A model generated the notes under the pieces. The model saw nothing but the letters and a program-made list of their open reading frames with translations. It ran no database searches and had not been told where the DNA came from. Both the position numbers and the translations under genes were made by a program. A DNA stretch of 33,334 bases from Planctomycetota bacterium (GTDB taxonomy: Bacteria; Planctomycetota; MHYJ01; WSZJ01), in contig JACPRD010000210.1 of the NCBI GenBank assembly GCA_016190145.1, forward strand, positions 1 to 33,334. The letters run 5' to 3'. This document shows positions 14,425 through 21,047 of the stretch, in pieces (position 1 is the stretch's first letter; every line of letters starts with the position of its first letter).

Positions 14425-15717
14425 TTACGTCGCGCTTGCGCTTGCAGCGAGAGCTGAAGCGGCAGCGCGTCCGCTGCGAACAGCACCTTCCATCGTCGCC
14501 GGCAGCCCGGTGTCCGTCCACGCGCCGGCCAGGAACAGGTTCGGATAGCGCGTCTTCGGCCCCGGACGGAGCGGCGCCGTGCCGGGAGCCGAGGTAAACG
14601 TGGCGCGATGCTCGCGCGAGACGAGAAAACGGACGAGGACGGCGGGGGCGGTGAAGCGCCGCTTGATTTCGGCGTCGCAGTCGGAGGCGATCTCCGCGGC
14701 GGGCCTATGGGCCCAGTCGTGCGCCGCGGAGACGGAAAACGAGAGGTGCTGCCCCGGCGCCCTGTCCTCCGAGAGCTTCGAGCGGTTGAAGACCCAGTGA
14801 ACGCGCGAGTCGACCATCGCGAAAAAATCCAGGTCGGTCACGGGGCGGTCGTACCAGAGGTGCGCGTTCAGGATCGGCGAGTGGCCCAGCGGCGGCGCCG
14901 ATTCCGGGAACACGTCGGCGAGCTCGGCGTGGGGAAGGGCCAGCACGAAGGCGTCGGCCTTTTCGAGCCTGCCGCCGGCCATCTCCAGCCCCTTCACCGC
15001 GCCCCCCGCGATCGCGACCTTTTTCACGGTCGCGAGAGGCTGCACCGAGCCGCCGCGGAGCGCGATGTAGGCCGCGGCGGGGTCGCCGAAGACGGTGCCG
15101 AGGGGGGCCTTGAACAGACCGAAGCGGGCGAGCCGGGGGCCGCGGCCCATGGCGTCGCGCAGGACGCGGGCGGCGAGGGCGGCGGAGGCGCGCTCGGCGG
15201 GCTCGTTGAGCGCGGGGCAGATGAAGTAGTCCCAGAACCGCGCGATCGACGCAGGGGTCTGGCCGAGGTCCTCGAGCCACGCGGCGCACGGGATGCTGTC
15301 GAGATGGGAGATCTCGGCGTCCGTCATCTTCCCGATGCGCCGGATCGCGCGCGCGACGCGCCACCGGTCGGCGAGGGAGAGGAAGCGGAACATCAGGAAG
15401 GAGATCGCCGACTCCGTCAGGTTCGAGCGCGATCCGTCGGGGCCGATAAACGGAATGCAGAGCGAAGCCTGCCTGCGGATCCGGTCCGCGACGCCCAGCT
15501 TCGCCGCCAGGTCGTACAGCTCCGTGCACGCCTCGATCGCGATGTGCTCGCCGTTGTCCACTTCCCCGCCCGACGTCCGGTCCGGGAACGACGCGACCAT
15601 ACCTCCGAGGCGCCTGCGGGCTTCGACGAGGCGGACGATCCAGCCGGCGTCCGCGAGGGCGCACGCCGCGGCGATACCGGCGAGGCCGCCGCCGGCGACG
15701 AGCGCGGTTTTCGGCAT
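14425..15717 (-). CDS. hpnE: Hydroxysqualene dehydroxylase (squalene-associated FAD-dependent desaturase)
   Basis: HpnE reduces hydroxysqualene to squalene, the last step of the three-enzyme HpnC/D/E route to hopanoid precursors. The 430-residue protein begins with the Rossmann dinucleotide fold (ALVAGGGLAGIAAACALADAG, given as residues 5-25) followed by VEARRRLGGMVASF. The C-terminal FAD contact is LFLAGAWTDTGLPATMEGAV. NGEHIAIEACTELYDLAAKLG is typical of this phytoene-desaturase-like family. The ATG at 15717 overlaps the stop of the preceding small gene as TGATG, so translation is coupled. It is the last gene of the hpn operon and ends convergently with lpxD across repeat E. Confidence 0.92.
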   Translation of the reverse strand: MPKTALVAGGGLAGIAAACALADAGWIVRLVEARRRLGGMVASFPDRTSGGEVDNGEHIAIEACTELYDLAAKLGVADRIRRQASLCIPFIGPDGSRSNLTESAISFLMFRFLSLADRWRVARAIRRIGKMTDAEISHLDSIPCAAWLEDLGQTPASIARFWDYFICPALNEPAERASAALAARVLRDAMGRGPRLARFGLFKAPLGTVFGDPAAAYIALRGGSVQPLATVKKVAIAGGAVKGLEMAGGRLEKADAFVLALPHAELADVFPESAPPLGHSPILNAHLWYDRPVTDLDFFAMVDSRVHWVFNRSKLSEDRAPGQHLSFSVSAAHDWAHRPAAEIASDCDAEIKRRFTAPAVLVRFLVSREHRATFTSAPGTAPLRPGPKTRYPNLFLAGAWTDTGLPATMEGAVRSGRAAASALAASASAT

Positions 15718-15941
15718 CACCCGCGCTCCGACCGGCGCCTGAGGAGCGTGCGCACGAATCCGGCTTCGGCTCCCGCCGCGACGAGGCCGAGGATGAGGAG
15801 GCCGACGACGACGGGGACGCGCAGCACGGGGCTCGGGTGCCAGAACCGGAACAGGACGACGGTGGCGACGCACGCGTGGCCGACGCCGAGAAGCGCGACG
15901 AGCGACGCGGCGACCGGGCGGCCGGAGGGAGGGCGGCTCAA
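15717..15941 (-). CDS. Small two-helix membrane protein inside the hpn operon
   Basis: The protein has 74 residues from a TTG start at 15941 that overlaps the hpnD stop as TTGA. A GTG at 15962 (81 residues) is an alternative. Two hydrophobic helices are seen: ASLVALLGVGHACVATVVLF and VPVVVGLLILGLVAAGAEAG, with a basic tail VRTLLRRRSERG. The stop shares one base with the hpnE start. I recognise no family. Its place between hpnD and hpnE and the overlaps on both sides suggest it is translated with them, perhaps as a membrane partner of the squalene enzymes. That role is only inferred. Confidence 0.65.
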   Translation of the reverse strand: MSRPPSGRPVAASLVALLGVGHACVATVVLFRFWHPSPVLRVPVVVGLLILGLVAAGAEAGFVRTLLRRRSERG

Positions 15942-16852
15942 CAGCCCCAGGCGCGGAACCACGCGCCGATCACGCAGGCCACCTTCGCGGGACCCGAAAG
16001 CGCGATCCGCTCCCCGAACACGTCGTGCCCGCGCTTCTCGATCTTCCGCAGAATCCGCAGATAGAGTCCGCGGATGGCGAGGGGGCAGAAACGGGCCTTG
16101 CGGGTGAGGAGGGGGAAGAGGCCCTCGGAGTTCGCGAAGAATTCGCGGGCGCGTGCGATCTGGAAGCGGAGCAATTCGCGGAAGGCGGGGGTGGCGCGTT
16201 CCGCGAGGATGTCGGCTTCGGCGACGCCGAAGCGTGCGAGCTCGTCGGCGGGCAGGTAGACGCGCCCGCGGCGTGCGTCCTCGCCGACGTCGCGGAGGAT
16301 GTTGGTGAGCTGCATGCCGATGCCGAGGGCTTCGGCGTGGGCGCGCGCGGCGGGATCGGAGTAGCCGAAGATCTCGATGCAGACGAGGCCCACGGCGCTG
16401 GCGACCTTGGCGCAGTACGCGCGGAGGTCGTCGAACGTCGCGTAGCGCGCCACGGTGAGGTCCTGCTCGGCGCCCTCGACGATTTCCTCCAGCGGGCGGC
16501 GCGGGATGCGGAAGCGGCGGATGGCGTCGGCGAGGGCGACGAACGTATCGCCCTCAGGGGAGCCGTCGAAGGCCGCCGCGAGGCGGCGCCGGTAGTCGGT
16601 GAACCGGGCGGGGCGGTCCTCGATGCCGGGCTCATCGGCGATGTCGTCGGCCCCGCGCGAGAAGGCGTACACGGCGCACATCGCCAGCCGGCGGTCCCGC
16701 GTGAGCCCGGCGATCGGGTAGTAGAAATTCCGCGCCTTCGAGCGGGTGAGCGCCTCGCACGCGGCGTACGCCGCGTCGAGCGGAACGGAGGCCGCGGCCC
16801 GGCCCGAGGGGGCCGCGCCCTGCCGCACGTCGTTCGCCATTTCCGCGCTCAT
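15938..16852 (-). CDS. hpnD: Presqualene diphosphate synthase
   Basis: HpnD condenses two farnesyl diphosphates to presqualene diphosphate. The protein has 304 residues and is a trans-isoprenyl diphosphate synthase of the squalene/phytoene synthase fold. The two Asp-rich Mg-binding motifs are SRGADDIADE and NILRDVGEDARRGRVYLP. ARNFYYPIAGL and YCAKVASAVGLVCIEIFG are family signatures. It begins 9 nt after the hpnC stop. The ATG at 16852 is used, and MAND four codons later is an alternative. Third positions are C-rich in most of the C-terminal half and turn G-rich from about 16075 downward. Confidence 0.93.
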   Translation of the reverse strand: MSAEMANDVRQGAAPSGRAAASVPLDAAYAACEALTRSKARNFYYPIAGLTRDRRLAMCAVYAFSRGADDIADEPGIEDRPARFTDYRRRLAAAFDGSPEGDTFVALADAIRRFRIPRRPLEEIVEGAEQDLTVARYATFDDLRAYCAKVASAVGLVCIEIFGYSDPAARAHAEALGIGMQLTNILRDVGEDARRGRVYLPADELARFGVAEADILAERATPAFRELLRFQIARAREFFANSEGLFPLLTRKARFCPLAIRGLYLRILRKIEKRGHDVFGERIALSGPAKVACVIGAWFRAWGC

Positions 16853-16861
16853 GGGATACGT

Positions 16862-17707
16862 CTACCCCACCAGGGCCTTCATCGCCAGCCACATCTTCGT
16901 CTTCTTCGACACCTTCGGCCGGCGCGCCAGCGTGTCCCAGCCCTGCCGCTCGACGGCGTCCAGGATCGCCCGGCCGCCCCCGAGAAACAGCTTCACGTCC
17001 CGCTTGAGCGCGCCTCCCACGAGCCCGACGAGGAGCGCGCCCTCGTCGAAGAGCCCGCGCGCGCGCCCGACCTCGAACTTCATCAGCTTAATGAACTCCG
17101 GCGTGGATCGCTTCTGCAGAATGTCCTCCTCCTTCACGCCGAACCGCCCGAGGTCCTCCTGCGGCAGGTAGATCCTCCCCTTCCCCGCGTCCTTTCCCAC
17201 GTCCTGCCAGTGGTTGGCAAGCTGGAGCCCCGTGCAGATGGCGTCCGAGAGGGGGCCGCGGCGGTCGTCGTCCTCGCCGAACAACCCGAGCACCATGCGG
17301 CCGACGGGGTCGGCGGAATGGGCGCAATACCGGCGCAGGTCGGCCCACGTCGCCCAGCGCGACTGGCGCTGGTCCATGCGGTTGGCTTCGATCAATTTAT
17401 GGAAGGGCTCTTCGCGGAGGCGGCGTTCCCGGACGGTTCTCTGGAGGGCGGCGAGTTCGGGGATTGCGGGATCGCCGCTCCAGCACGCGGCGACCTGGCG
17501 TTCCCAGCCGTCGAGGAGGGCGAGCCGGTCGCCCGCGGCCTCGTCGCCGAGGTCGTCGGTCATCCGGCAGAAGGCGTACACGGCGAAGAAGTCGCGCCGC
17601 ATGTCCTTCGGCAGGAACCACGAGCCGACGGTGAAGTTCTCGTAGTGCGCGCGCGCGAGGCGCTCGCAGCGCGCGTCGCCTTCCGCGATGAGTTCCGGGG
17701 TGGGCAC
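16862..17707 (-). CDS. hpnC: Hydroxysqualene synthase
   Basis: HpnC converts presqualene diphosphate to hydroxysqualene. The protein has 281 residues. The Asp-rich motifs are CRMTDDLGDE (about 47-56) and NHWQDVGKDAGKGRIYLP. ARAHYENFTVGSWFLPKDM at the start is the HpnC version of the ARNFY region seen in HpnD. The GTG at 17707 is 6 nt after a TATTCT box on the minus strand, with no ribosome binding site, so the operon transcript is probably leaderless. A 16-bp palindrome lies just upstream and is shared with the divergent peroxiredoxin promoter. No squalene-hopene cyclase gene is in the window. Confidence 0.93.
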   Translation of the reverse strand: MPTPELIAEGDARCERLARAHYENFTVGSWFLPKDMRRDFFAVYAFCRMTDDLGDEAAGDRLALLDGWERQVAACWSGDPAIPELAALQRTVRERRLREEPFHKLIEANRMDQRQSRWATWADLRRYCAHSADPVGRMVLGLFGEDDDRRGPLSDAICTGLQLANHWQDVGKDAGKGRIYLPQEDLGRFGVKEEDILQKRSTPEFIKLMKFEVGRARGLFDEGALLVGLVGGALKRDVKLFLGGGRAILDAVERQGWDTLARRPKVSKKTKMWLAMKALVG

Positions 17708-17713
17708 GGCGCG

Positions 17714-17719
17714 AGAATA
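17714..17719 (-). promoter_or_regulatory. -10 box of the hpn operon, leaderless layout
   Basis: TATTCT on the minus strand, 6 nt before the GTG start of hpnC. The expected -35 position (about 17737-17742) is occupied by the palindrome and does not resemble TTGACA, which would suit a promoter that needs an activator. Confidence 0.45.
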
Positions 17720-17724
17720 CCACC

Positions 17725-17752
17725 TTGACCGCGACCCGGGTCGCGCTATGAT
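17725..17752 (+). promoter_or_regulatory. Sigma-70 promoter of the peroxiredoxin gene
   Basis: TTGACC at 17725-17730, a 16-nt spacer and TATGAT at 17747-17752. The start site should be near 17759, giving a leader of about 42 nt that ends with AGGAGGT (17788-17794) before the ATG at 17801. Confidence 0.75.
17730..17745 (+). promoter_or_regulatory. Perfect 16-bp palindrome, candidate operator shared by hpnC and peroxiredoxin promoters
   Basis: CGCGACCCGGGTCGCG is perfectly self-complementary. It fills the spacer between the -35 and -10 boxes of the peroxiredoxin promoter and covers the -35 region of the divergent hpn promoter. A dimeric regulator here would act on both. No regulator gene is adjacent. 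In a GC-rich genome a chance palindrome is possible, but the position is telling. Confidence 0.5.
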
Positions 17753-17800
17753 CCCCCGCTCGCATTAACGAAAGCAATTCCTTTACCAGGAGGTCCTGAA

Positions 17801-18271
17801 ATGGCGCTTGCGAAAGGCGCGGCCGCGCCCGACTTCACGCTCAAGGGCACGCCCGAACAGCCCGTCACCCTGTCGACGCACAGGGGCAAAGACAACGTCG
17901 TTCTCCTGTTCTATCCCTTCGACTTCTCCCCCGTCTGCACCGAGGAAATGTGCGGCATCCGCGACCAGTGGGCGGAGTTCGGGAAGCTCCCGGCGAAGGT
18001 CTACGGGATCAGCGTGGATTCGGTCTGGTCGCACAAGGCCTTCAAGGCCACGAACAACATCCCGTTCGACCTGCTCGCGGACTTCAACAAGCAGGTCTCG
18101 AAGGCCTGGGACGTCCAGCACGAGAAGCTGGGAGACTGGATCGGCGTCGCGAAGCGGTCGGTGTTCGTGGTCGGCAAGGACGGGAAGATCGTGTTTTCCT
18201 GGTCGAGCGACGATCCGAAGCAGAAGCCGGACCTGGAGACGCTGAAGAACGTGATTCGGGAGTTGAAATAA
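17801..18271 (+). CDS. Peroxiredoxin (AhpC/TSA, Bcp/AhpE-like)
   Basis: The protein has 156 residues and reduces hydrogen or organic peroxides through a cysteine thiol. The thioredoxin-like fold shows APDFTLKG, then FYPFDFSPVCTEEMCGIRD with the peroxidatic Cys in PVCT and a second Cys four residues later, then YGISVDSVWSHKAF. KRSVFVVGKDGKIVFSW is the later strand pair. A cytoplasmic location is expected, since no signal peptide is seen. It has a full promoter and an unusually good ribosome binding site (AGGAGGT, 6 nt before the ATG), which points to strong expression. It is divergent from the hpn operon and convergent with lolD. Confidence 0.92.
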   Translation: MALAKGAAAPDFTLKGTPEQPVTLSTHRGKDNVVLLFYPFDFSPVCTEEMCGIRDQWAEFGKLPAKVYGISVDSVWSHKAFKATNNIPFDLLADFNKQVSKAWDVQHEKLGDWIGVAKRSVFVVGKDGKIVFSWSSDDPKQKPDLETLKNVIRELK

Positions 18272-18305
18272 GGGTCGGATCCCCGAGCGAACGGGCTGCT
18301 GACGT

Positions 18306-18338
18306 CCACCCCGAAAAGGGTGGCGCGCGAAGCGCGCC
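18306..18338 (+). terminator. Two stacked hairpins between convergent peroxiredoxin and lolD genes
   Basis: CCACCC (18306-18311) pairs with GGGTGG (18318-18323), and GGCGCGC-GAA-GCGCGCC follows at 18322-18338. They share two bases, so they are alternatives. There is no T run on either strand, so a classic intrinsic terminator is not shown. A structure that stops both converging transcripts is plausible. Confidence 0.4.
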
Positions 18339-18356
18339 GCTTATGGCTTATGGCTT
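18318..18356 (+). repeat. Solo arm D2 of the GCTTATG/REP-hairpin repeat
   Basis: The stretch repeats the first part of the right arm of element D: GGTGGCGCGCGAAGCGCGCC followed by GCTTATGGCTTATGGCTT. No opposing arm lies nearby. The TAA stop of lolD (complement of 18348-18350) is formed by the word CCATAAGCC of this arm, so the insertion probably reset the C-terminus of that protein. Confidence 0.85.
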
Positions 18357-19091
18357 CCCCACTCCGCCACCGGCCACCTCCGCCCGCGCCGTCATCCCTC
18401 CGTCCACGATCAGCCCGTCCACCATCCGCACCACGCGGTGCGCACGCTTCGCCAGCGACGGCTCGTGCGTCACCATCACGAACGCCGTCTTGCGCTCTTC
18501 CGCGATCGACCAGAGCAGGTCCTGAATCTCCTGGCTCGTCACGGTGTCGAGATTCCCCGTCGGCTCGTCGCAGAACACGATGTCCGGATTCGTGATCAGC
18601 GCCCGCGCGATCGCCACCCGCTGCCGCTCTCCGCCCGAAAGCGCGCCGGGAACGTGCTTCAGCCTCTTCTCCATCCCCATCCGCTCCAGCAGCTCGATCG
18701 CGCGGCGCCGGGCCTCCCGCCGCCCGATCATCCACTCGACGGCGCCGTGCGAGATCATCTTCGGGAGGACGGCGTTCTCGAGCGCGGTGAGTTCGGGCAG
18801 CAGGTGGTAGAACTGGAAGATGAACGAGAAGACCGAGTTGCGCATGCGGGCGCGCTCGGCGTCGGAATGGTCGCTGTACGGCTTTCCGAGGAACGACACG
18901 ACGCCCGACGTCGGCCGGTCGAGGAGGCCGAGGATGTGCAGAAGGGTCGACTTTCCGGCGCCCGAGGGGCCGACGATCGCGACGACCTCGCCCGGCGACA
19001 CCTCGAGGTCGATTCCCTTGAGGACCGAGAGCGTCCGGTCTCCGATCTGGAAGTCGCGCCGCACGTCGCGCGCCGTGAGGAAGCCGCTCAT
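18348..19091 (-). CDS. lolD: ABC transporter ATP-binding protein, LolD/MacB type
   Basis: The protein has 247 residues and powers a LolCDE/MacB-type exporter. Walker A is GPSGAGKS at 41-48, the Q-loop is FIFQFYHLLPEL, the ABC signature is LSGGERQR, Walker B is DIVFCDEP, and the switch His is in VMVTHEP. VLKGIDLEVSPGEVVAIV and ALITNPDI are typical of LolD, which helps lift lipoproteins from the inner membrane. The ATG at 19091 overlaps the stop of the permease gene as ATGA. The last residues (EVAGGGVGKP) end in repeat D2. A shortened or altered tail is possible but the core domain is complete. Confidence 0.92.
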   Translation of the reverse strand: MSGFLTARDVRRDFQIGDRTLSVLKGIDLEVSPGEVVAIVGPSGAGKSTLLHILGLLDRPTSGVVSFLGKPYSDHSDAERARMRNSVFSFIFQFYHLLPELTALENAVLPKMISHGAVEWMIGRREARRRAIELLERMGMEKRLKHVPGALSGGERQRVAIARALITNPDIVFCDEPTGNLDTVTSQEIQDLLWSIAEERKTAFVMVTHEPSLAKRAHRVVRMVDGLIVDGGMTARAEVAGGGVGKP

Positions 19092-20887
19092 TCGTAGCGC
19101 AGGGCCTCCACGGGAACGAGGCGGGCGGCCTTCCAGGCGGGGAAGAGCGCGGCCAGGAGGCAGACGAACAGCGTCGCGCCGATGACGAGCGCCCAGACGG
19201 CGGGCTCGATCTGGTGCGGGATCTGGTCGAGGAGGTAGATGTCCTTGGGGAAGGGATACCAGCCCGTCTTCTCGTAGACCTCGTCCGCGAGCGGATTGAG
19301 GTTGTCGAGGATGAACGCCGCGGAGCCCGCGCCGAGCGCGCAGCCCACGATGCCGATCACGAGGCCTTCCGCGAGGAAGATCGACATGATCCCGGGCACG
19401 CCGGCGCCCAGGGCCCGCAGGATCCCGATGTCGCGCGTTTTCTCCGTCACCATCATCGTAAGGATCGCGAAGATCGAGAACGCCGCGACGAGCACGATGA
19501 AGAACAGGATCACGCCGTTCAGCGTGCGTTCGACCGCGACGGCCTGCAGCAGGATCGACTTCTCCTCCTGCCACGTCGTGATGTCGTACTGGCCCCCGAG
19601 AAGCTTGTCGAGTTTCTGCCTGAACTCGTCCGTGCGGTCGTAGTCCCTGATCCGGATCCTGAGCTTGTTGATCCGCCCGTCCCGCACGTGCCCCGCCGCG
19701 TCCAGCACCGGCTCGCCCTGTTCCCAGCGGCACTCCTTGATCAGAATCTGCGCCGCTTCGAGCGGAACGTAAATGATCTGGCTGTCGTATTCGGCCATCC
19801 CCGAGTTGAACACCCCGACGATCGCCAGCTTCGCCTTCGTCGGCTGAATCCCCACCGGGCCGCTCCGCTCACGGATGTCCGACGGAGTGATCGTCGTGAT
19901 GCTGATCCCGTAATCCACCCACCCGCTCCCCAGGTCCCGCTTCGCACGCTTGAGCGCGTCCGCGCCCGGCGGGAACGGGAACACCCAGGCGTTGCGGATC
20001 GGTTCCCTGCCCTGCTCGCGAAGCGTCATTCCCAGCGCGCTCACCTGCAGGATCGCCCGCTGGTCGGGGTCCATCTCCTGCCATGCGTAGCGGACGTCGT
20101 CCCCGGGCGCCGCCTGCGCGCTCACGAACACCACGTACCCGAGCCGGTTCTCCTTCTTCGCGTCGTACGCGATCAGTTCGAACGCCGCGTTCAGCAGCGC
20201 GCGCACGTTCTTCGGCGCCGCGTCCGGCCGCGAACGGATCCACTCCGCCGCCTGCGCCTTCGTCTCCGGCGTCCCGCGCGCCAGCTTCCCCGCGAACTCG
20301 TCCCCCTCGACCAGGATCTCGAACCCGTCCTTCGCGTTCACCACCATCACGATGTCCGCGATCGTCGCGTTCGCCCCCGGACCCGCCGCAACGAAGACCA
20401 CGTCCTTGTTCTCGTGGTACCCCAGCACGTTCGACCCGATGATCGCCGGCCACATCCCCGGCCCCAGCGCCTTCCCCGACGGGCTCGAAAAGTCCGGCGC
20501 GTGCGCGTCCAGCAGATGGTCCGCAAAACCCGAAACCGCCGCCTCCGCCTCCGGCAGGATCCCGACCAGCATCGCCCCCTTCGGCCCCTTGTCCATCATG
20601 ATCGGCCACTCGATCTGCGGGGCCACGGCCTCGACCTCGGGAAGCGACTTCACCTTCTCGGCCAGTTTCTCCCAGTCCTCGATCATCCGGTACCGCGCCC
20701 CCTTCGCGTTCAGCACCGTCACATGCGCCGTCATCCCGCGGATGCGCGCCCTCAGGTCGCGCGCGAACCCGCCCATGATGGAGGTGACCACCAGCAGCGT
20801 CATGACGCCCGCGGCGACCCCCAGCACCGAAAGCAGCGAGATCTTCCGCTTGCGGAGGTATCGGAGGGCGAGGAAGAGCTTGTACAC
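19088..20887 (-). CDS. LolC/LolE-like ABC permease with enlarged periplasmic domain
   Basis: The protein has 599 residues against about 400-415 for ordinary LolC/LolE. TM1 is in ISLLSVLGVAAGVMTLLVVT after the LALRYLRKRK start typical of LolC/E. A large MacB-type periplasmic domain follows to about residue 455. TM2 is GVILFFIVLVAAFSIFAILT, then MMVTEKTRDIGILRALGAGV (the cytoplasmic coupling helix of FtsX permeases), TM3 GLVIGIVGCALGAGSAAFIL and TM4 WALVIGATLFVCLLAALFPA, ending AARLVPVEALRYE. The extra length is all in the periplasmic part. The GTG at 20887 has GAGG 4 nt upstream. Only one permease gene is present, so the exporter may be a homodimer. Confidence 0.88.
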   Translation of the reverse strand: MYKLFLALRYLRKRKISLLSVLGVAAGVMTLLVVTSIMGGFARDLRARIRGMTAHVTVLNAKGARYRMIEDWEKLAEKVKSLPEVEAVAPQIEWPIMMDKGPKGAMLVGILPEAEAAVSGFADHLLDAHAPDFSSPSGKALGPGMWPAIIGSNVLGYHENKDVVFVAAGPGANATIADIVMVVNAKDGFEILVEGDEFAGKLARGTPETKAQAAEWIRSRPDAAPKNVRALLNAAFELIAYDAKKENRLGYVVFVSAQAAPGDDVRYAWQEMDPDQRAILQVSALGMTLREQGREPIRNAWVFPFPPGADALKRAKRDLGSGWVDYGISITTITPSDIRERSGPVGIQPTKAKLAIVGVFNSGMAEYDSQIIYVPLEAAQILIKECRWEQGEPVLDAAGHVRDGRINKLRIRIRDYDRTDEFRQKLDKLLGGQYDITTWQEEKSILLQAVAVERTLNGVILFFIVLVAAFSIFAILTMMVTEKTRDIGILRALGAGVPGIMSIFLAEGLVIGIVGCALGAGSAAFILDNLNPLADEVYEKTGWYPFPKDIYLLDQIPHQIEPAVWALVIGATLFVCLLAALFPAWKAARLVPVEALRYE

Positions 20888-20916
20888 GGGACCTCGGGGG
20901 AGCGAAGGGAAAACGG

Positions 20917-21038
20917 CAACTTCAACGTTTCAACTTCAAGTAACTTCAAACGGACAACTTCAAGATTCAACGCCTCCGGGATGTCGAGCGTAAGTCCGAA
21001 GGTTGAATCTTGAAGTTGCTGTTTGAAAGTTGAAGTTG
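20917..21038 (+). repeat. Intergenic inverted repeat B2 (CAACTTC/CTTCAA words)
   Basis: The left arm is 20917-20971 and the right arm 21002-21038. The inner 17 bp pair perfectly (20955-20971 with 21002-21018: CAACTTCAAGATTCAAC and its complement). The outer parts pair imperfectly. The arms are runs of CTTCAA/CAACTT words, AT-rich against the surrounding DNA. It fills the space between the lysS stop (21048) and the permease start (20887). B1 at 2987 is a solo copy of the left arm. Confidence 0.9.
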
Positions 21039-21047
21039 TCCTTCCCC

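Noticed and set aside
17730..17745. The palindrome as a MerR-type site
   Set aside because: MerR promoters have spacers of 19-20 nt. Here the spacer is 16 nt.
18306..18338. Classical intrinsic terminators after the peroxiredoxin gene
   Set aside because: The hairpins are good but there is no T run on either strand, so the call is kept at low confidence only.
19092..19733. N-terminal extension of the LolD frame
   Set aside because: It lies within the permease gene and is Arg/Gly-rich. The ATG at 19091 overlapping the permease stop gives a complete ABC domain.
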